This document shows positions 36,140 through 47,901 of a stretch of 64,000 nt of DNA, one piece after another. This DNA comes from Callaeas wilsoni (lineage: Eukaryota; Chordata; Aves; Passeriformes; Callaeidae), in assembly GCA_013398955.1 (NCBI GenBank), contig VWPU01014034.1, positions 1 to 64,000 of the forward strand, written 5' to 3'. Each line of letters starts with the position of its first letter. Positions within the stretch are counted from its first letter, which is position 1. The notes beneath the pieces were generated by a model. That model was not told the DNA's origin. It did not search any database and worked only from the letters and a program-made list of their open reading frames with translations. The translations under genes were made by a program, and so were the position numbers.

Positions 36140-37296
36140 CCCAAGAAAAGGTTCCCATCCACAGCCAACCCAAGGCTGTTTGCTGGTTTGGTGCAGGTAA
36201 AACACACCTGTACAACCCTGACTGGGGTCTCACCTGAGTCATGAGGGCTCCTTTTGTGTCCGCTTCCTTCCCTGCAGACCCACGACAGGCACCCACAGCA
36301 CCATGAAGCAGAACCACTCTGGTCCCTGGGCCACCACACGGGAGATTTGGGGTTATTTTTTTTGCAAAGAGGAAGAAAACAAGACATTACCAGACTGTGG
36401 GCCATGATCTGTGCAGGCTGCGGGCAAGAGCGGAGGAATGGTCCTGAGCCCTGGTCCTGACCCTGCAACATCTGAAGCTCTCTCCCTTTTCCACTGGAAT
36501 CCTGTCCCTTATTTCCATAGAGGCTGGAAAATCTCTGTGATCCTGCCTGCAAGACTGAGGGGGAATAGCAGCTTTGGGTCCCAGCTGCAAGGATGATGCA
36601 AGGAGCTGAATATACATCATATAATACTGCAGGAAGTTCTTCGCATACAGGTAATTCAAAAAGACTGACAAAATAATCTCATGATCCCTTCCAGCTTTAA
36701 AATCCATGATTGCGAGAGCTGAAAGACACGCCAGAAAAAAGTATATAATGCTATTTAACTGTTAATGCCAAGGCTAGATGTATTTTCACCCAAGATCATG
36801 GCTAAATAACAGAATTTCAAAACTTCTAGTAAAGTTTTGCACCTATAGACTGTCTGAGTAGGTGGAAAACAACACTTTTAAAAGGAGCATCTTCCAGCAG
36901 GAATGCATCACTAAAAGCACTCTCTGTCTAAATGGGCTGGAATCACGTCTGGGGACTTCCATGCCATTGTCTTGAAATATTGTAAAAATAAAAAATTAAA
37001 AAAACAAGCTTCACAGACAAAGAAAGTTAAAATTCTTGTGCCTCCATTAAAAAGTTGGAGGATTCCATTTCTCAAACAGTTGTTGGCTTGTTTTAAGAAC
37101 AAAGCTCAAGGGCCATTAGCAAGATTCATCTTGTTAGTAATTCATTATCATTCTTTTCCTCTTTCATCAAAATGTAGATTTTTACTCAGAAGGTTGCCAT
37201 ATACAGAGTTTTTGAAGGCTGTTTTGTTCTTACCCTGTTTCTCTACTGAAAGCACATTAAGATGATACTTTGGAGCATGGTTTTGTGGTGGATTTG
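36140..37296. other. Upstream intron, no recognised features
   Basis: No exon or repeat recognised. A/T-rich around 36970-37010. Confidence 0.4.
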
Positions 37297-37374
37297 GCAG
37301 GGTTGGGTTTACGATTGGACTTGATGATCTTAAAGGTCTTCTCCAATCTTAACAAATCTATGATTCTATGATAT
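37297..37374 (+). mobile_element. CR1 LINE 3' tail fragment (GGTCTTT subfamily)
   Basis: GATTGGACTTGATGATCTTA, AAGGTCTTCTCCAATCTTAA, CTATGATTCTATGAT. The next CR1 starts 14 bp downstream. Confidence 0.9.
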
Positions 37375-37387
37375 TGGTCATTGGGTA

Positions 37388-37564
37388 TGAATAGGTTGCC
37401 CAGAGAAGCTGTGGCTGCCCCATCCCTGGAAGCATTCAAGGCCAGGTTGGACAGGGCTTGGAGCAACCTGGGATAGTGGAAGGTGTCCCCGCTTATGGCA
37501 AGGGGGTTGGAATGAGATAATCTTTAAGGTCCCTTCCAACCCAGGCCATTCTAGTATTCTATAA
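37388..37564 (+). mobile_element. CR1 LINE 3' fragment (common subfamily)
   Basis: GGTTGCCCAGAGAAGCTGTG, GACAGGGCTTGGAGCAACCT, TTTAAGGTCCCTTCCAACCC, CATTCTAGTATTCTAT. Placed directly after another CR1 3' end in the same orientation. Confidence 0.94.
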
Positions 37565-37902
37565 TTTAAAAAAGAAAAGCATTTCCTCCATGTATGAAGG
37601 AGACACAGTCCCACATTCCCTGGATGCATTTTGGTAGGCCTAGAAAATAACTTCTGGCAGCTGGTGAGTTCTGAGATACACAGTGCACAGAAGATCTCTG
37701 TAACCCCTGCTGGGATCGGCACCCAGGTCAGATTTTAGCTGTGCCAGTGTTGGACAACCTAAATACAGAGACATGGTACAGCCCAGGCTCCAGCGCACAA
37801 ATACGCGCATCAAATATTGGTCTTCTAAGAGAAAACCTATAAGGATGCCCTAAAACACCTGCAATTAATTCCTGTCCCTTGCTAAACTCTCATCTGACTG
37901 CT

Positions 37903-38945
37903 TGTCGTGGTTTGACACTGGCCCAAGGCCAGGCACCCATGACAGTCACTCACTCACCCTCCCTGGGGTGGAGGAGAGAAAAAATTAATGAAGGGTTCAT
38001 GAGTTAAGGACTGGGAGAAAACACTGCAAGGGCCAAACAGGCTCATCTGAGAGGTACAAAGTGAGTTTATTACTAACAGAATCAGAGGAGGATAATGAGA
38101 AGTACAATAAGCCCTTAAAAACACCTTTTTACCCCCAACCCCTCCCTCCTTCCCACCGACAGTGCAGGGAGACAGGGCATGGGAGTTCCGGTCAGTTCAT
38201 CACCCAAGATCTTCCACTGCTCACGGAGAGGAGTCCTTCTCCTATGTGACCGTGGGGTCCCTCCCACGGGAGACAGTTCTCCATGAACTTCCCTGGCGTG
38301 GGTCCACTCTCACGAGCAGCAGCCAAACCGCACCTGCTGCAACATGAACTCCCCCCACGGGCACACAGTCCTCCCAAAACTGCTGCAGCGTGGGTCTCCC
38401 TTTCCACGGGGTGCAGTCCTCCAAGGACAGGCTGCTCCAGCAGGGCCCCCTCTCTCCATCAGGTCTTCCACTGGATCACAGCCTCCTCCAGGCATCCACC
38501 TGCTCCAGCATGGGCACCTCTCTCACAGGCTGTGGGTGGATCTCTGCATTCCCCGTGGACCCATGGGCTGCAGGGGCACAGCTGCTTCACCATGGTCTTC
38601 ACCACGGACTGCAGAGGAATCTCAGCTCTGGCACCTGGAGAACCTCCTGCCCCTTCTTTCTCCACTGACCTTGGTGTTGCCATGTTGTTTCCCTCACACG
38701 TTCTCACCTCCTCCTCGTCTCTGGCTAGAAAAAACTGTGCGTGCCCCACCTCGTTTTGATTTTCTTATTAAATATGTTATCACAGAGGTGTTGCCATCAT
38801 CTCTAATTGACCCAGTCTTGGCCAGCAGCATGTCCATCTTCAGATCCATCAGGGATTGGCTCTGCCAGACATCCAGCATCTTCTCACAAAAGCCACCTCT
38901 GTGGCCCCGCTGCTACCAAAAACCAGGCTGTGCAAAACCAACACA
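37903..38945 (-). mobile_element. Near-complete solo ERV LTR (1.04 kb) with 5-bp target-site duplication
   Basis: Begins TGTCGTGGTTTGACACTGGC and ends GTGCAAAACCAACACA, flanked by the perfect direct repeat CTGCT at 37898-37902 and 38946-38950. The interior has the degenerate CTGCTCCAGCATGGG and CCACGGG repeats of a widespread bird LTR. The sense strand is inferred to be minus, because the family's poly-A region reads in that direction. Open frames of up to about 200 codons on both strands inside it are by-products of this G/C-rich array. No internal ERV sequence is attached. Confidence 0.9.
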
Positions 38946-38950
38946 CTGCT

Positions 38951-40170
38951 CCACAGCTTCACCCATTTTATAGAGGGCAATTTTCTTGCAGACCAGCTCA
39001 CCTCAGACAGGGGATGGAGGGCACATCTGAGCTGTAGAGAGCAGCACAAAGGAAATCTTCCAGAGTCAGGATGTTCACACCAGAAGTGGGTCTGGAAGTC
39101 TTCCAAGTCCCTTCAGGTTGGTCTGGGCATCCTTTCCCCTCTCTCCAGGGGTCAAGAGCTGCCCCCGCCCCTCCACCCAGCCAGAGCTGGCAGCGCTGCA
39201 CTGAGCAACATTCAATTAGGAGAGCTCCCTGCAAACTGAGAGAGAGCTGAAACACAGAGGGAGGAAGAAGCCAGCTCAAATAAATGGATAATTGCCATTT
39301 AATTCCCACGTATTAGATTTGGCAATACTTGCATTACGGTTAAGTCAATAAAGCAACTTTGACTCGAGCCTGATTTGAGGACAGGACAGACCGATCAATC
39401 TGTCTGAGAGGTAGTTCCAGCCCTGCCAGGGAGCCCTCGGGGTGGGGACAGAGTAAAGGCCACTGCCTGACTGCCACGTGGGGAGGGAAATGGTCCCTTG
39501 TGTGCCAAAATGAGTATTAAGCAATGATAGCATTCATGCTCTTCCTCAATTAGGCAGTTTCGTTCATGGACAATGCAGCCCCTCATTCCTACACCTCAAT
39601 TAGGCTGCACAGCAAAACCAGCCCCCTGGCAGGGAAGGTGCTGCTGTGCCAAGCCAGTCTGTCCATCACGTCCATATGAACACAGCTCAGGAGGCAAGTC
39701 CATGAAGGAAATCCACTGGCAGGCAACTGGCCCAAGAGAATGAGCTAATTAAAACTGCAGCAGGAAGATGAAAACGTCCCAGTGCTGCCTCACAGCTTGT
39801 CATTCCCACCTGGCTGCACGTCAGTGAGGGAAGGATGTCCATGAAACCTGCCACCACCAGTGGGAAACAGCAAAGGGCTCTGAGGGAACAGCCCTTGCAG
39901 ATATGTTTAGTCCAAATCAATACTAATAAATGTTTCCTGACATCTGACATCAATAGATATAAAATAATTCATTTACAGGTGCAGCTCCCTTTTACTGAGA
40001 CAAGTGATTTTTTTTTGGTGAGCTACAGTTTCCTTTGGGAGGGATAAAATCTGCAACTACCACAAAACAGAGTTGCTCCTAAGAGATGAAGGAAAGCAAG
40101 AAAGCAAGTGAAATCATGGGAATTTGAATTCAGCAAAAAATATATCAAGACAGAAATGCCACCAATAATG
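38951..40170. other. Upstream intron, no recognised features
   Basis: Unique-looking sequence after the LTR, relatively G/C-rich to about 39250. No exon identified. Confidence 0.4.
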
Positions 40171-40172
40171 CA

Positions 40173-40173
40173 A

Positions 40174-40207
<34 letters not shown>

Positions 40208-40237
40208 GGCGGTGGTGGTGGTGGTGGTGCTGCTGCA
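40173..40237. repeat. Compound trinucleotide microsatellite (ATT)n-(GGT)n-(GCT)n
   Basis: Eleven ATT units at 40175-40207, then GGC, six GGT units at 40211-40228 and GCTGCTGCA. The blocks have very different base composition and join without a spacer. The open frame through it (runs of Tyr, Trp and Cys) is not a gene. Confidence 0.97.
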
Positions 40238-40239
40238 AC

Positions 40240-41634
40240 CAAGAGGCATTATTTTGCATTACATGCGTCTATAAAATAGAATTCTGCATTATGTACCATT
40301 GCTCTAGTGGTGTGCCAGGCATCTGCCCCACCCAATATACACAAGAATCTGTGAAAGGCTGAAGAGAAAACCGTGGCAAATTGGTTTGGGTGAGCACACA
40401 GCCAGGCATTGCACAGGCTCTCAGGCTCTATATTGTGATAAACCCGGAAATCCCTGGAGATATTGCCATTAGTTTCGGTGGATTTAACACATATAGGGCA
40501 CATTCAACAGCAGGATGCATCATAAGAGTATTCAGCCTTATAGACTGAAACTTCACCAGTATGAAGCAGGGACCTGTTCACCCTTCCTTACTTAGAAAGA
40601 AAAAAACAACCAAACAAAAAAACCCCAAACCAGCCCACAACCAAAAAACACAGGAAAAAATATCAAAGATCCCCCCAAAACCAACCTAACACTTCAGGTT
40701 ATGAATATCAAAGCAAGTAAATTAAAGAAAAATATCTAAATCCCTCTGTACATTTGTTACCATTAGAATATTAGTGATAATTCTTTACCCACAGTAGTTA
40801 GATAGATGTGATGTGGCTATAGACACACATAAACCACATTTTAGAGCATATTTCTGTTCCGATGTAAATATTTTCTTGAGATGTCCTACAAAGTGAGAAC
40901 ATTAAAAGCGTCTGCTATTAAATCTTTGCTAAAACCTCCAAATTTCTCGTGAAAATTCAAAGTGTGCTGTTAATGAAATTGTTGAGTTTTTAATGTACAT
41001 GTCATTCTGATGAATGTAGAACATAATTTCCATAATGTCTTACATGTTTCATGCACTTCTAGGTATTCTACCATCTTCTGAATAACCCGGGGAAACAGAT
41101 TATTAGCAGATTATTAGGAAGGAAAACAGAATTATGGAGCCATGTATGGTTACAGAGAATTTGCTTAAAGGTAAGAATCATTGCACAAAACTTCCCAAGC
41201 GCTTGCCCACTTTACCAACTACTAGATTAATACTTTCCAATCCTTGCAATAATTTAATTAAAGTGATCAGAAGATGAGAAGTAATACTGCATCACTGAAT
41301 CTAATTAAACTTCAAGTTTATCCTCTAGAAATCAAGAAAAATACATATTTCTTCAAGGAAAGACATTCATTTTATTCTGACAGTGGAGAGGATAAAAGTA
41401 AAAAACCAATCAGTTTTCTTGATAACATCTCTCGTGTCTCTCTCTCCAAATGACAATTCTTGCCTGGCTAAATAATCAAATAATAAACATTCTGCAAAGC
41501 TAATCTTCCTTTTCTGAGCTGTCTGAGCCACTTTATGCCATCCCACCCTGTCATTGTGTGGCAAAACAGAAGTGCCTGTGTAAAAATGGCAACAAATAAA
41601 CAAATGGACCATGTTGGAGCCTGCCCAGAAGAGA
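40240..41634. other. Upstream intron with an A/C-rich tract
   Basis: A/C-rich low-complexity DNA at about 40598-40690 (AACCAAACAAAAAAACCCC). The remainder is A/T-rich with no recognised element. Confidence 0.45.
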
Positions 41635-42110
41635 ATCATGGAATCACAGAATGCCCTGAGTTGGAAGGAACCTACAAGGATCATCAAGTCCAACTCCTGG
41701 CCCTGCACAGGACAGCCCCAGCAATCCCACCCTGAGCCTGAGCACTGTCCTTGAGCTCTGCCAGGCTTGGTGCTGTGACCACTGCCCTGGGGAGCTGTTC
41801 CAGTGCCCAGCCACCCTCTGGGTGAAGAACCTTTTCCTGATACCCAACCTAAACCTGCCCTGACACAACTTCAGGCCATTCCCTCGGGTCCTGTCACTGT
41901 CACCAGAGATCAGTGCCTGCCCTCCTCTTCCCCTCGTGAGGATGCTGAAGACCCCAGTGCAGCCTCCGCGGAGTCTCCTCTTCAGGCTGAACAGACCAAG
42001 TGACCTCAGCCACCCCTCATACGGCTTCACCTCCAGACCCTTCCCCATCTTTGAAGCCCTCGTTTGGAATCCTTGTAACAGCTTTATACCCTTCTTATAT
42101 TGTGAAATAT
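41635..42110 (-). mobile_element. CR1 LINE, long 3' fragment (third subfamily)
   Basis: ATCATGGAATCACAGAATGC, CCAACTCCTGGCCCTGCACA, GGTGAAGAACCTTTTCCTGA, GAGTCTCCTCTTCAGGCTGA, CCAGACCCTTCCCCATCTTT. About 475 bp, reaching into the ORF2 C-terminal region on the minus strand, with broken frames. Confidence 0.92.
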
Positions 42111-42448
42111 TGTCTATTTATTAAAACCAACATGTGAACATAAGATGGTGCAAATGAGAAGACTTTGAGGGAGGCCGAGACCACTCAGGTCTCTGATGAG
42201 AACTTAACTTCCACATTCATGGAACCACAGCCACTTTTCATTATGACATAATGAAGGATAAACACCAGAGCATTACTCAGCTCCCAGCACTTAGAGCTCG
42301 AAGGACACTGAGTGGGTGGCAGAGAAAAGCTGAAAGCAAAGAGAAAAATCAGACTCTGCACCATGGCATTATTTGGAGCTGGTCTTCTGTTCACTCTTTG
42401 TCTAGAGGCTTCCTCCTGATAAATCATATCATCACACCACAATGCCAC
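42111..42448. other. Short intronic stretch, no recognised features
   Basis: Unique-looking sequence between a CR1 and an LTR fragment. The 5' edge of the LTR is uncertain and may extend into this interval. Confidence 0.35.
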
Positions 42449-43299
42449 TGTCCGGGGCCACCAAATGCAGATCAGCAGGGCCCAGCTTTACTTCTCTCTG
42501 CTGAGCATCTCTAAGATGTTGATCCTCACCATGGTGAGGCAGCTGTCCCCCTGCAGCCCATGGAAATACACAGGGGAGCAGAGATCCAGCTGCAGCCCGT
42601 GGAGAATCCCACAGTGGTGAAAGGGGAGGCCTGAAGGGGGCTGGACTCCATGGGAAGCCCAGGCTGGAGCAGGTTTGCTTGCAGGAATTGTGAGCCCATG
42701 AGGAATCCTTGCTGGAGCAGCCTCTTCCTGGAGGACTGACTCTGTGGGATGAATCCACTTCGGAGCAGCTCATGAAAACTGCAGCCCATGGGAAGGACTG
42801 CTGTTGGAAACATCCATGGAGGCCTGGCTTGCATGGGAGGAACCTCAGGCTGGAGCAGGGAAAGAGTGTCAGAAGCCCAGCCCTTGAGGAGGGAGCAGCA
42901 GAGACAACCTGTGACGAACTGACCATAAGCCCAGTTCCCTGTGCCCCTGCACCACTGGAGGGGAGGAGGTAATAAAACACTGAGTGAAGTTGAGCCCAGG
43001 TGGAAGGGAGAGGTGGTGGGAAGATGTTTTAAAACTTTATTTTTATTTAAGACTTTACATTTATTTTAGTTTTTATTTCTCATGACCCTAACCTGACTTT
43101 TGATTGGCAATGTTAAATTCATTTTCCCTAAGTCGAGACTATTTTGCCCATGACAGAAATTGGCCAGTGTTCTCTCCTTGCCCATATATCAAACAAAGAG
43201 CATTTAATATATATATTTTTCCCCCCTTTCCAGATGAAGAGGGGAGTAGGAAAGAGATTTGATGGAGGCCTGGCGCCCAACCAGTGTCAACCCACCCCA
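42449..43299 (+). mobile_element. 5'-truncated ERV LTR, related to the LTR at 37903 but inverted
   Basis: Contains ACCATGGTGAGGCAGCTGTC, CCCCTGCAGCCCATGG, repeated CAGGCTGGAGCAGG and GCAGCCCATGG, then TAAGTCGAGACTATTTTGCC. It ends GGCGCCCAACCAGTGTCAACCCACCCCA, so the sense strand is plus. The 5' end has no TG border like its relative, and no target-site duplication was found. A poly-A-signal-like AATAAA is at about 42971-42976. Confidence 0.8.
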
Positions 43300-43851
43300 G
43301 CCAGTACCACTCCGGTACCTTTATGGGCTGTGCTTAATGCAACGGAAAGTGCTGTGGAACATTAAATTTCCACCTCGAGGACAGACAGCTCTGCAGGACT
43401 GAAGCTGCTGCTGCCTGCTGAAAGGGATGTGCTGGAGCCAGCTCACCCCTGCTGAATTCCTCAGACACACGCAGGGTATCTTCTTCCTGACTAGGTCCCT
43501 CAGAGGGACCTGCTCCTGACACATGAAGGTGAACTTTGCTGCTGTAACGCTGGATCCAAAGAACAAATATTAATATTAAATATATATATATCTAAAAGAA
43601 AAGCAGACAAGGTGAAGGTTCTGCCGCCACAAGAGAATAAACACACTAACAACTAGGAAAGGTTTATTTTTCTCTGTCAATACTAAAGAATTTAAAAGCA
43701 ATTAAATTGATTAATTAAATGCTTAAAATCACCAAGGCAGACAGAATTACTGCCTCATCTTTATCAGAGTGTCTATGTTTTTAGCCATAAATTAAAAGCC
43801 AGAAACTTTTAAACAAAAAGAGCAGAGGCTTAGATTAGATTTTTGAAGAAA
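43300..43851. other. Intronic stretch with short TA repeat
   Basis: A/T-rich from 43560, with ATATATATATA at about 43578-43590. No gene recognised. Confidence 0.4.
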
Positions 43852-44052
43852 TTGAATTTACTGTCAGGGTGGTGAGGCCCTGGCCCAGGTTGCCCAGAGA
43901 AGCTGTGGTTGCCCCATCCCTGGAAGTGTTCAAGGCCAGGTTGGACAGGGCTTGGAGCAACCTGGGATAGTGGAAGGTGTCCCTGCCCATGGCAGGGGGG
44001 CGGAATGGGTTGATCTTTAAGGTCCGTTCCAACCCAAACCATTCTATGATGC
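43852..44052 (+). mobile_element. CR1 LINE 3' fragment
   Basis: GGTGGTGAGGCCCTGGCCCA, AAGTGTTCAAGGCCAGGTTG, CAACCTGGGATAGTGGAAGG, CCAACCCAAACCATTCTATG. Close to the common subfamily consensus. Confidence 0.95.
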
Positions 44053-45923
44053 CACCATCATCCCAGGAATGTGATAGCAGCCTTTCCACATCAGATTCTG
44101 TCCAAAACCTTCCAGAAATTCCTCCCTTTAAAGAATATATCCTTCCCCAAACTAGAAAACCCACAGAGACTGCCAGGGTGGTTTATCAGAAAGTATAACA
44201 CTTATAATTGCAGGAATGATGAGAAAAAGTAGGTGGAAGTTCTAATCTTAAAACATCTGTGTCTGAAAAACAAAATATATTTCCAAACCTCACTTTCCAA
44301 TATACCTCAGAATTGTGAGGAAGGCAATAATTATCCCTAATTTACAGAGGGAGCTGTAGCAGAGAGAATTAAAGGCTCTGACTCACCAGCAGTAAAGCAA
44401 ACAGTGGCAGGAGCACAGACTGGTTTACACCCTGGGCTGATGGGTGATGCCAGTCACTGCCAAAAATATTAATATAAACTCCTTTTTATTGGTCCTTTAG
44501 GATAACACAGGTTACAGTGCACACTTGAGAGAAAGCAACCTCCAGATCTGAGCTGCACTCCACATATGAGAACAGGGCAAAGTTTCTCCGAGGTCAATCC
44601 AAGCCCAAAATGACATCATTTGAGAGTCATTCAATTAATTATGGAGCATGGCAGTGATGAGCACACCAAATTTCCAGGCTCCTCGTAGGGTTTGCAGGTC
44701 TGTCCAAAATGCACTTCAAGCCTATTGAATTGCTCACCATGAATTCTCCAAGTGCCAGAACAAAAGCAAAGTTGGAAGTGCCCATGGCTGTGGGAGCAGA
44801 GGTGTTTGACACACACAGGTCCCCAAACGTGGCTTGAAATATTTAAAGGTATTAACCAGGTGCTCAGCTACCATGAAAACTGACCTGATGGGAAAAGGAG
44901 TGAAAGAGCTCTGAGGGAAAGTAGATAATAGAAGTTGTAGAGTTTCTTTTGTGCTTCATTGATTGAATTCAGGTGATTACCTATGAAATAATTATGTATG
45001 TATAACCTAAGCATAAAAACATTCTTTGACTTTTTTAACAGAATTTCACATTACTTCAGAGTTGAAGAATACATTTTTGATAGGTTTGCCCATCACCACA
45101 GACTTAAAGAAGATTTTGGGGTTTTTTTTATTTTTTTCTTTTTTCCTTTTCTGCTGCAGAGCAGTTTTTATCTCCCTGAAGCTGCCTGTACAATAGGCTG
45201 AATTCCACGATGCTGGTCATAGGCACAGGCTGGGAGGATGACTCAGCCCAGTTAAATGATCAGTCAGAATCCTTGCCAGGGTCTGCAGGACTAGAAACAG
45301 GAGCCTTAATACAGTGTTCCACGGAATTACACTTAAACAAATTCACAAAACCAGAAAATGTATGACAAACAAAGGAAAATAATCATATATCCATGCTACA
45401 GAATTATATGCACACAGAAATGCTCTGCAATGTCAGTTTTGGGAACTGATTCACACCACCTTACTTACATTAAAGGAGAAAACAACCAAAAAGAGCTGTT
45501 TGTTCATGATTTAAGAACTGTAAGGAGAGGGAGAACAGCGACATCGCACACAGACCTAGGAGCAGAAGTGACCCCCAGCAGTTCTCGATGACGAGCACGT
45601 CGACTCCTGCACCACCTGAGACCAGACCTGCAAAAGGCACCTTCTCTGCTGGGAACACCTTTTGCTGGCAGAAACAAGACTGATATGTATTGTGTTCCTA
45701 CAAATAACTTACCTTCTCATAAATGGGTCAAATTAACCCTGATTTATAAAACTGAAGTTCCCACTCAAACTCCTGCACAAGTCCAGCAAGACAAATTCAT
45801 TCTTATTACAGAGTCTTAAACAACTCACCTTAAATTTCTCTGTTATGATGAAGAACCTGATATTTTAAACCAGAAGAGACTGTTGATCCTTTCTATTGCA
45901 ACATTTTCGGAATTTGTTAAATC
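44053..45923. other. Upstream intron, no recognised features
   Basis: About 1.9 kb without recognised transposon, exon or RNA gene. T-rich run at about 45119-45150. Confidence 0.4.
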
Positions 45924-46262
45924 GAATCATAAAATCAATCATTGGATGGTTTTGGTTGGACAGGACCTTAAAGATTACCTAATTCCAACCCCCTGCCATG
46001 GGCAGGGACACCTTCCACTATCCCAGGTTTCTCCCCGCTCCATCCAGCCTGGCCTTGGACACTTCCAGGGATGGGGCAGCCACAGCTTCTCTGGGCAACC
46101 TGTGCCAGGGCCTCATCACCCTCTCAGGAAAGAATTTATTCCTAATATCTGATCTAAACCTGGCCTCTCTCACTTTCAAGCCACTGCTTTTCCTATCACT
46201 ACGTGAGCTTGTAAAAAGTTCCTCTTCAGCTTTCTTTTAGACCCCCTTTAGGAACGGGAAGA
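45924..46262 (-). mobile_element. CR1 LINE, longer 3' fragment
   Basis: AATCATTGGATGGTTTTGGT, CCCCCTGCCATGGGCAGGGA, TGTGCCAGGGCCTCATCACC, CTTTTCCTATCACTACGTGA, TAGACCCCCTTTAGGAACGG. Reaches further 5' than most copies here. Confidence 0.94.
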
Positions 46263-46361
46263 TAATAAGCAATGGTACCACTGGCTTATTATGAAAAACA
46301 CACCTCTAGCCTTACCAGTAGAATTTCTGACATCTTTTCCAGAGGTTTGACTGGACTAGAA

Positions 46362-46425
46362 TACCACAGAATCATTAAGGTTGGAAAAGACCTCCAAGAT
46401 CCATCTAGAACTGGTCTTGGTGTCT
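46362..46425 (-). mobile_element. CR1 LINE 3' tail fragment (second subfamily)
   Basis: ACCACAGAATCATTAAGGTT and GGAAAAGACCTCCAAGATCC. Another CR1 of a different subfamily lies 65 bp away in the same orientation. Confidence 0.8.
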
Positions 46426-46489
46426 ACAATACCATGCAGAGAACATCCCTGCATGCTGACGAGCCTTGCAACTGCCTTTGCCTCATAGA

Positions 46490-46612
46490 AGAGCAGAACC
46501 ATGGAATGGTTTGGGTTGGAAGGGACCTTAGACATCATCAGGTTCCAGCCCCCTGCCATGGGCAGGGATGTCATTCACTGGATCAGGTTGCTCAGGGCCC
46601 CATTGGCTGGAT
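46490..46612 (-). mobile_element. CR1 LINE 3' fragment (common subfamily)
   Basis: CATGGAATGGTTTGGGTTGG, CCCCCTGCCATGGGCAGGGA, TCATTCACTGGATCAGGTTG. The GATGTCATTCACT variant is shared with 50960-51128. Confidence 0.92.
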
Positions 46613-47198
46613 GTTGTATCAGGACATACTCAGAATTCCACCATTAATCAAGTTGCAGCTATTCCTTATAATTAGTCTCCATCCAGACATTACTGGTCTT
46701 GCAGAAAATTACCAAGAAGGCAAAACTGTTATTCAAAGAGTACCAAAAATACTCTTAATGCCTATGTAAAAGTTTTTCCTTTTTCTAGATAGCTTTCTTA
46801 AAATTCAGGCAGTCTTTGTCCATAATTAGTAAAAGAAGCTATTGTCTGTTCTTAACACGACACTTATCTTCCCAAGTCTAGCAAAGTATTTCTTAAATAC
46901 TGACAAAGTTTCTCACTTCATATTAATATTTTTCTACTTAAGCTGTACCCCAAAATAGCAGCCAATTATTTCTTCAAACTCTCTTATGAGACTGGTGAGC
47001 AAAGTGCTTGTTGATCCAATAATGCCACAAGGATGTTGCTAAATCCAGCCTTATGTTCAAAAGAGATTTCCAAATATTTTGCATCTCAAAAGTAGTTTGC
47101 ATCAAAACTAAACTTCTGAAGGCTGACGGAATCTCCTGGCTCTTGCAGAAGGATGTGACCCAGGCGCTATCCACATCTTGCACGAGGCTATATCCAAG

Positions 47199-47262
47199 CA
47201 TAAAACACATCTGAAATTTAATAATCCCACCATAAACACACGTCTGAAATTTAATAATCACT
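47199..47262. repeat. Two-copy tandem duplication, about 32 bp
   Basis: CATAAAACACATCTGAAATT and CATAAACACACGTCTGAAAT begin adjacent copies, and both continue TTAATAATC. Two differences and one indel separate them. Confidence 0.85.
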
Positions 47263-47863
47263 CATGGAAAATCAGATTCAGTGGGGATGTTTGCAGAGTA
47301 GCCAGTGCACTTTTAAAGTGAATTCTTCGTGAGAAGCAAGAGCGATTGGTGTCAGTATTTTGATGACTTTGATGCACAACCAAATTACACCACTGAGACA
47401 ACGAAACCGATGTGCTCTCAGTCAACAGCAAACCGAGATAAATCTGCCTTGTTTACACCCATGTGAAAGATTTAGGTGAGTGGGTTTTATCTCACATTTG
47501 CATCAGGTTCACTGGACAAACCACAGCAACTTGTTACACTGATGTGGCTTCCCCGCACTTCAAAGCCTTCAAGGGGATAAAACCTCACACTCTTTGATCT
47601 CAGCTAAGAGCACATCCATTCCTTATATTCACCCAGGCCTTTCTTCTAAATCAGAAGTCCATTTTCTTGAGGCAGAGGATCCACATTGTGAGAAGAATTA
47701 ACTACGCTTTTTCCCCCCAACCAAAGTCCTGATTCTACCTTTATTCACCGTATTTGAGACTCAGCAGAATAAAAAGGCATCTATGAGTCACACCAAGAGC
47801 AACACAAAGCTGTTTAATTTGCCTTTCCAAATTTTAAAGGAAAGTCACATCTACTGCTTCAAC

Positions 47864-47901
47864 TTTACTATAATATTCAAGATTTACTATAATATTCAAG
47901 A
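47864..47901. repeat. Perfect two-copy 19-bp tandem duplication
   Basis: TTTACTATAATATTCAAGA occurs twice without a spacer. Confidence 0.95.

Noticed and set aside
38344..38973. 209-codon plus-strand open frame and overlapping frames on both strands
   Set aside because: Lies almost entirely in the LTR at 37903-38945. The frames arise from its G/C-rich internal repeats, and no gene family is matched.
42432..42980. 182-codon minus-strand open frame
   Set aside because: Antisense of the LTR fragment at 42449-43299, same repeat-derived composition.
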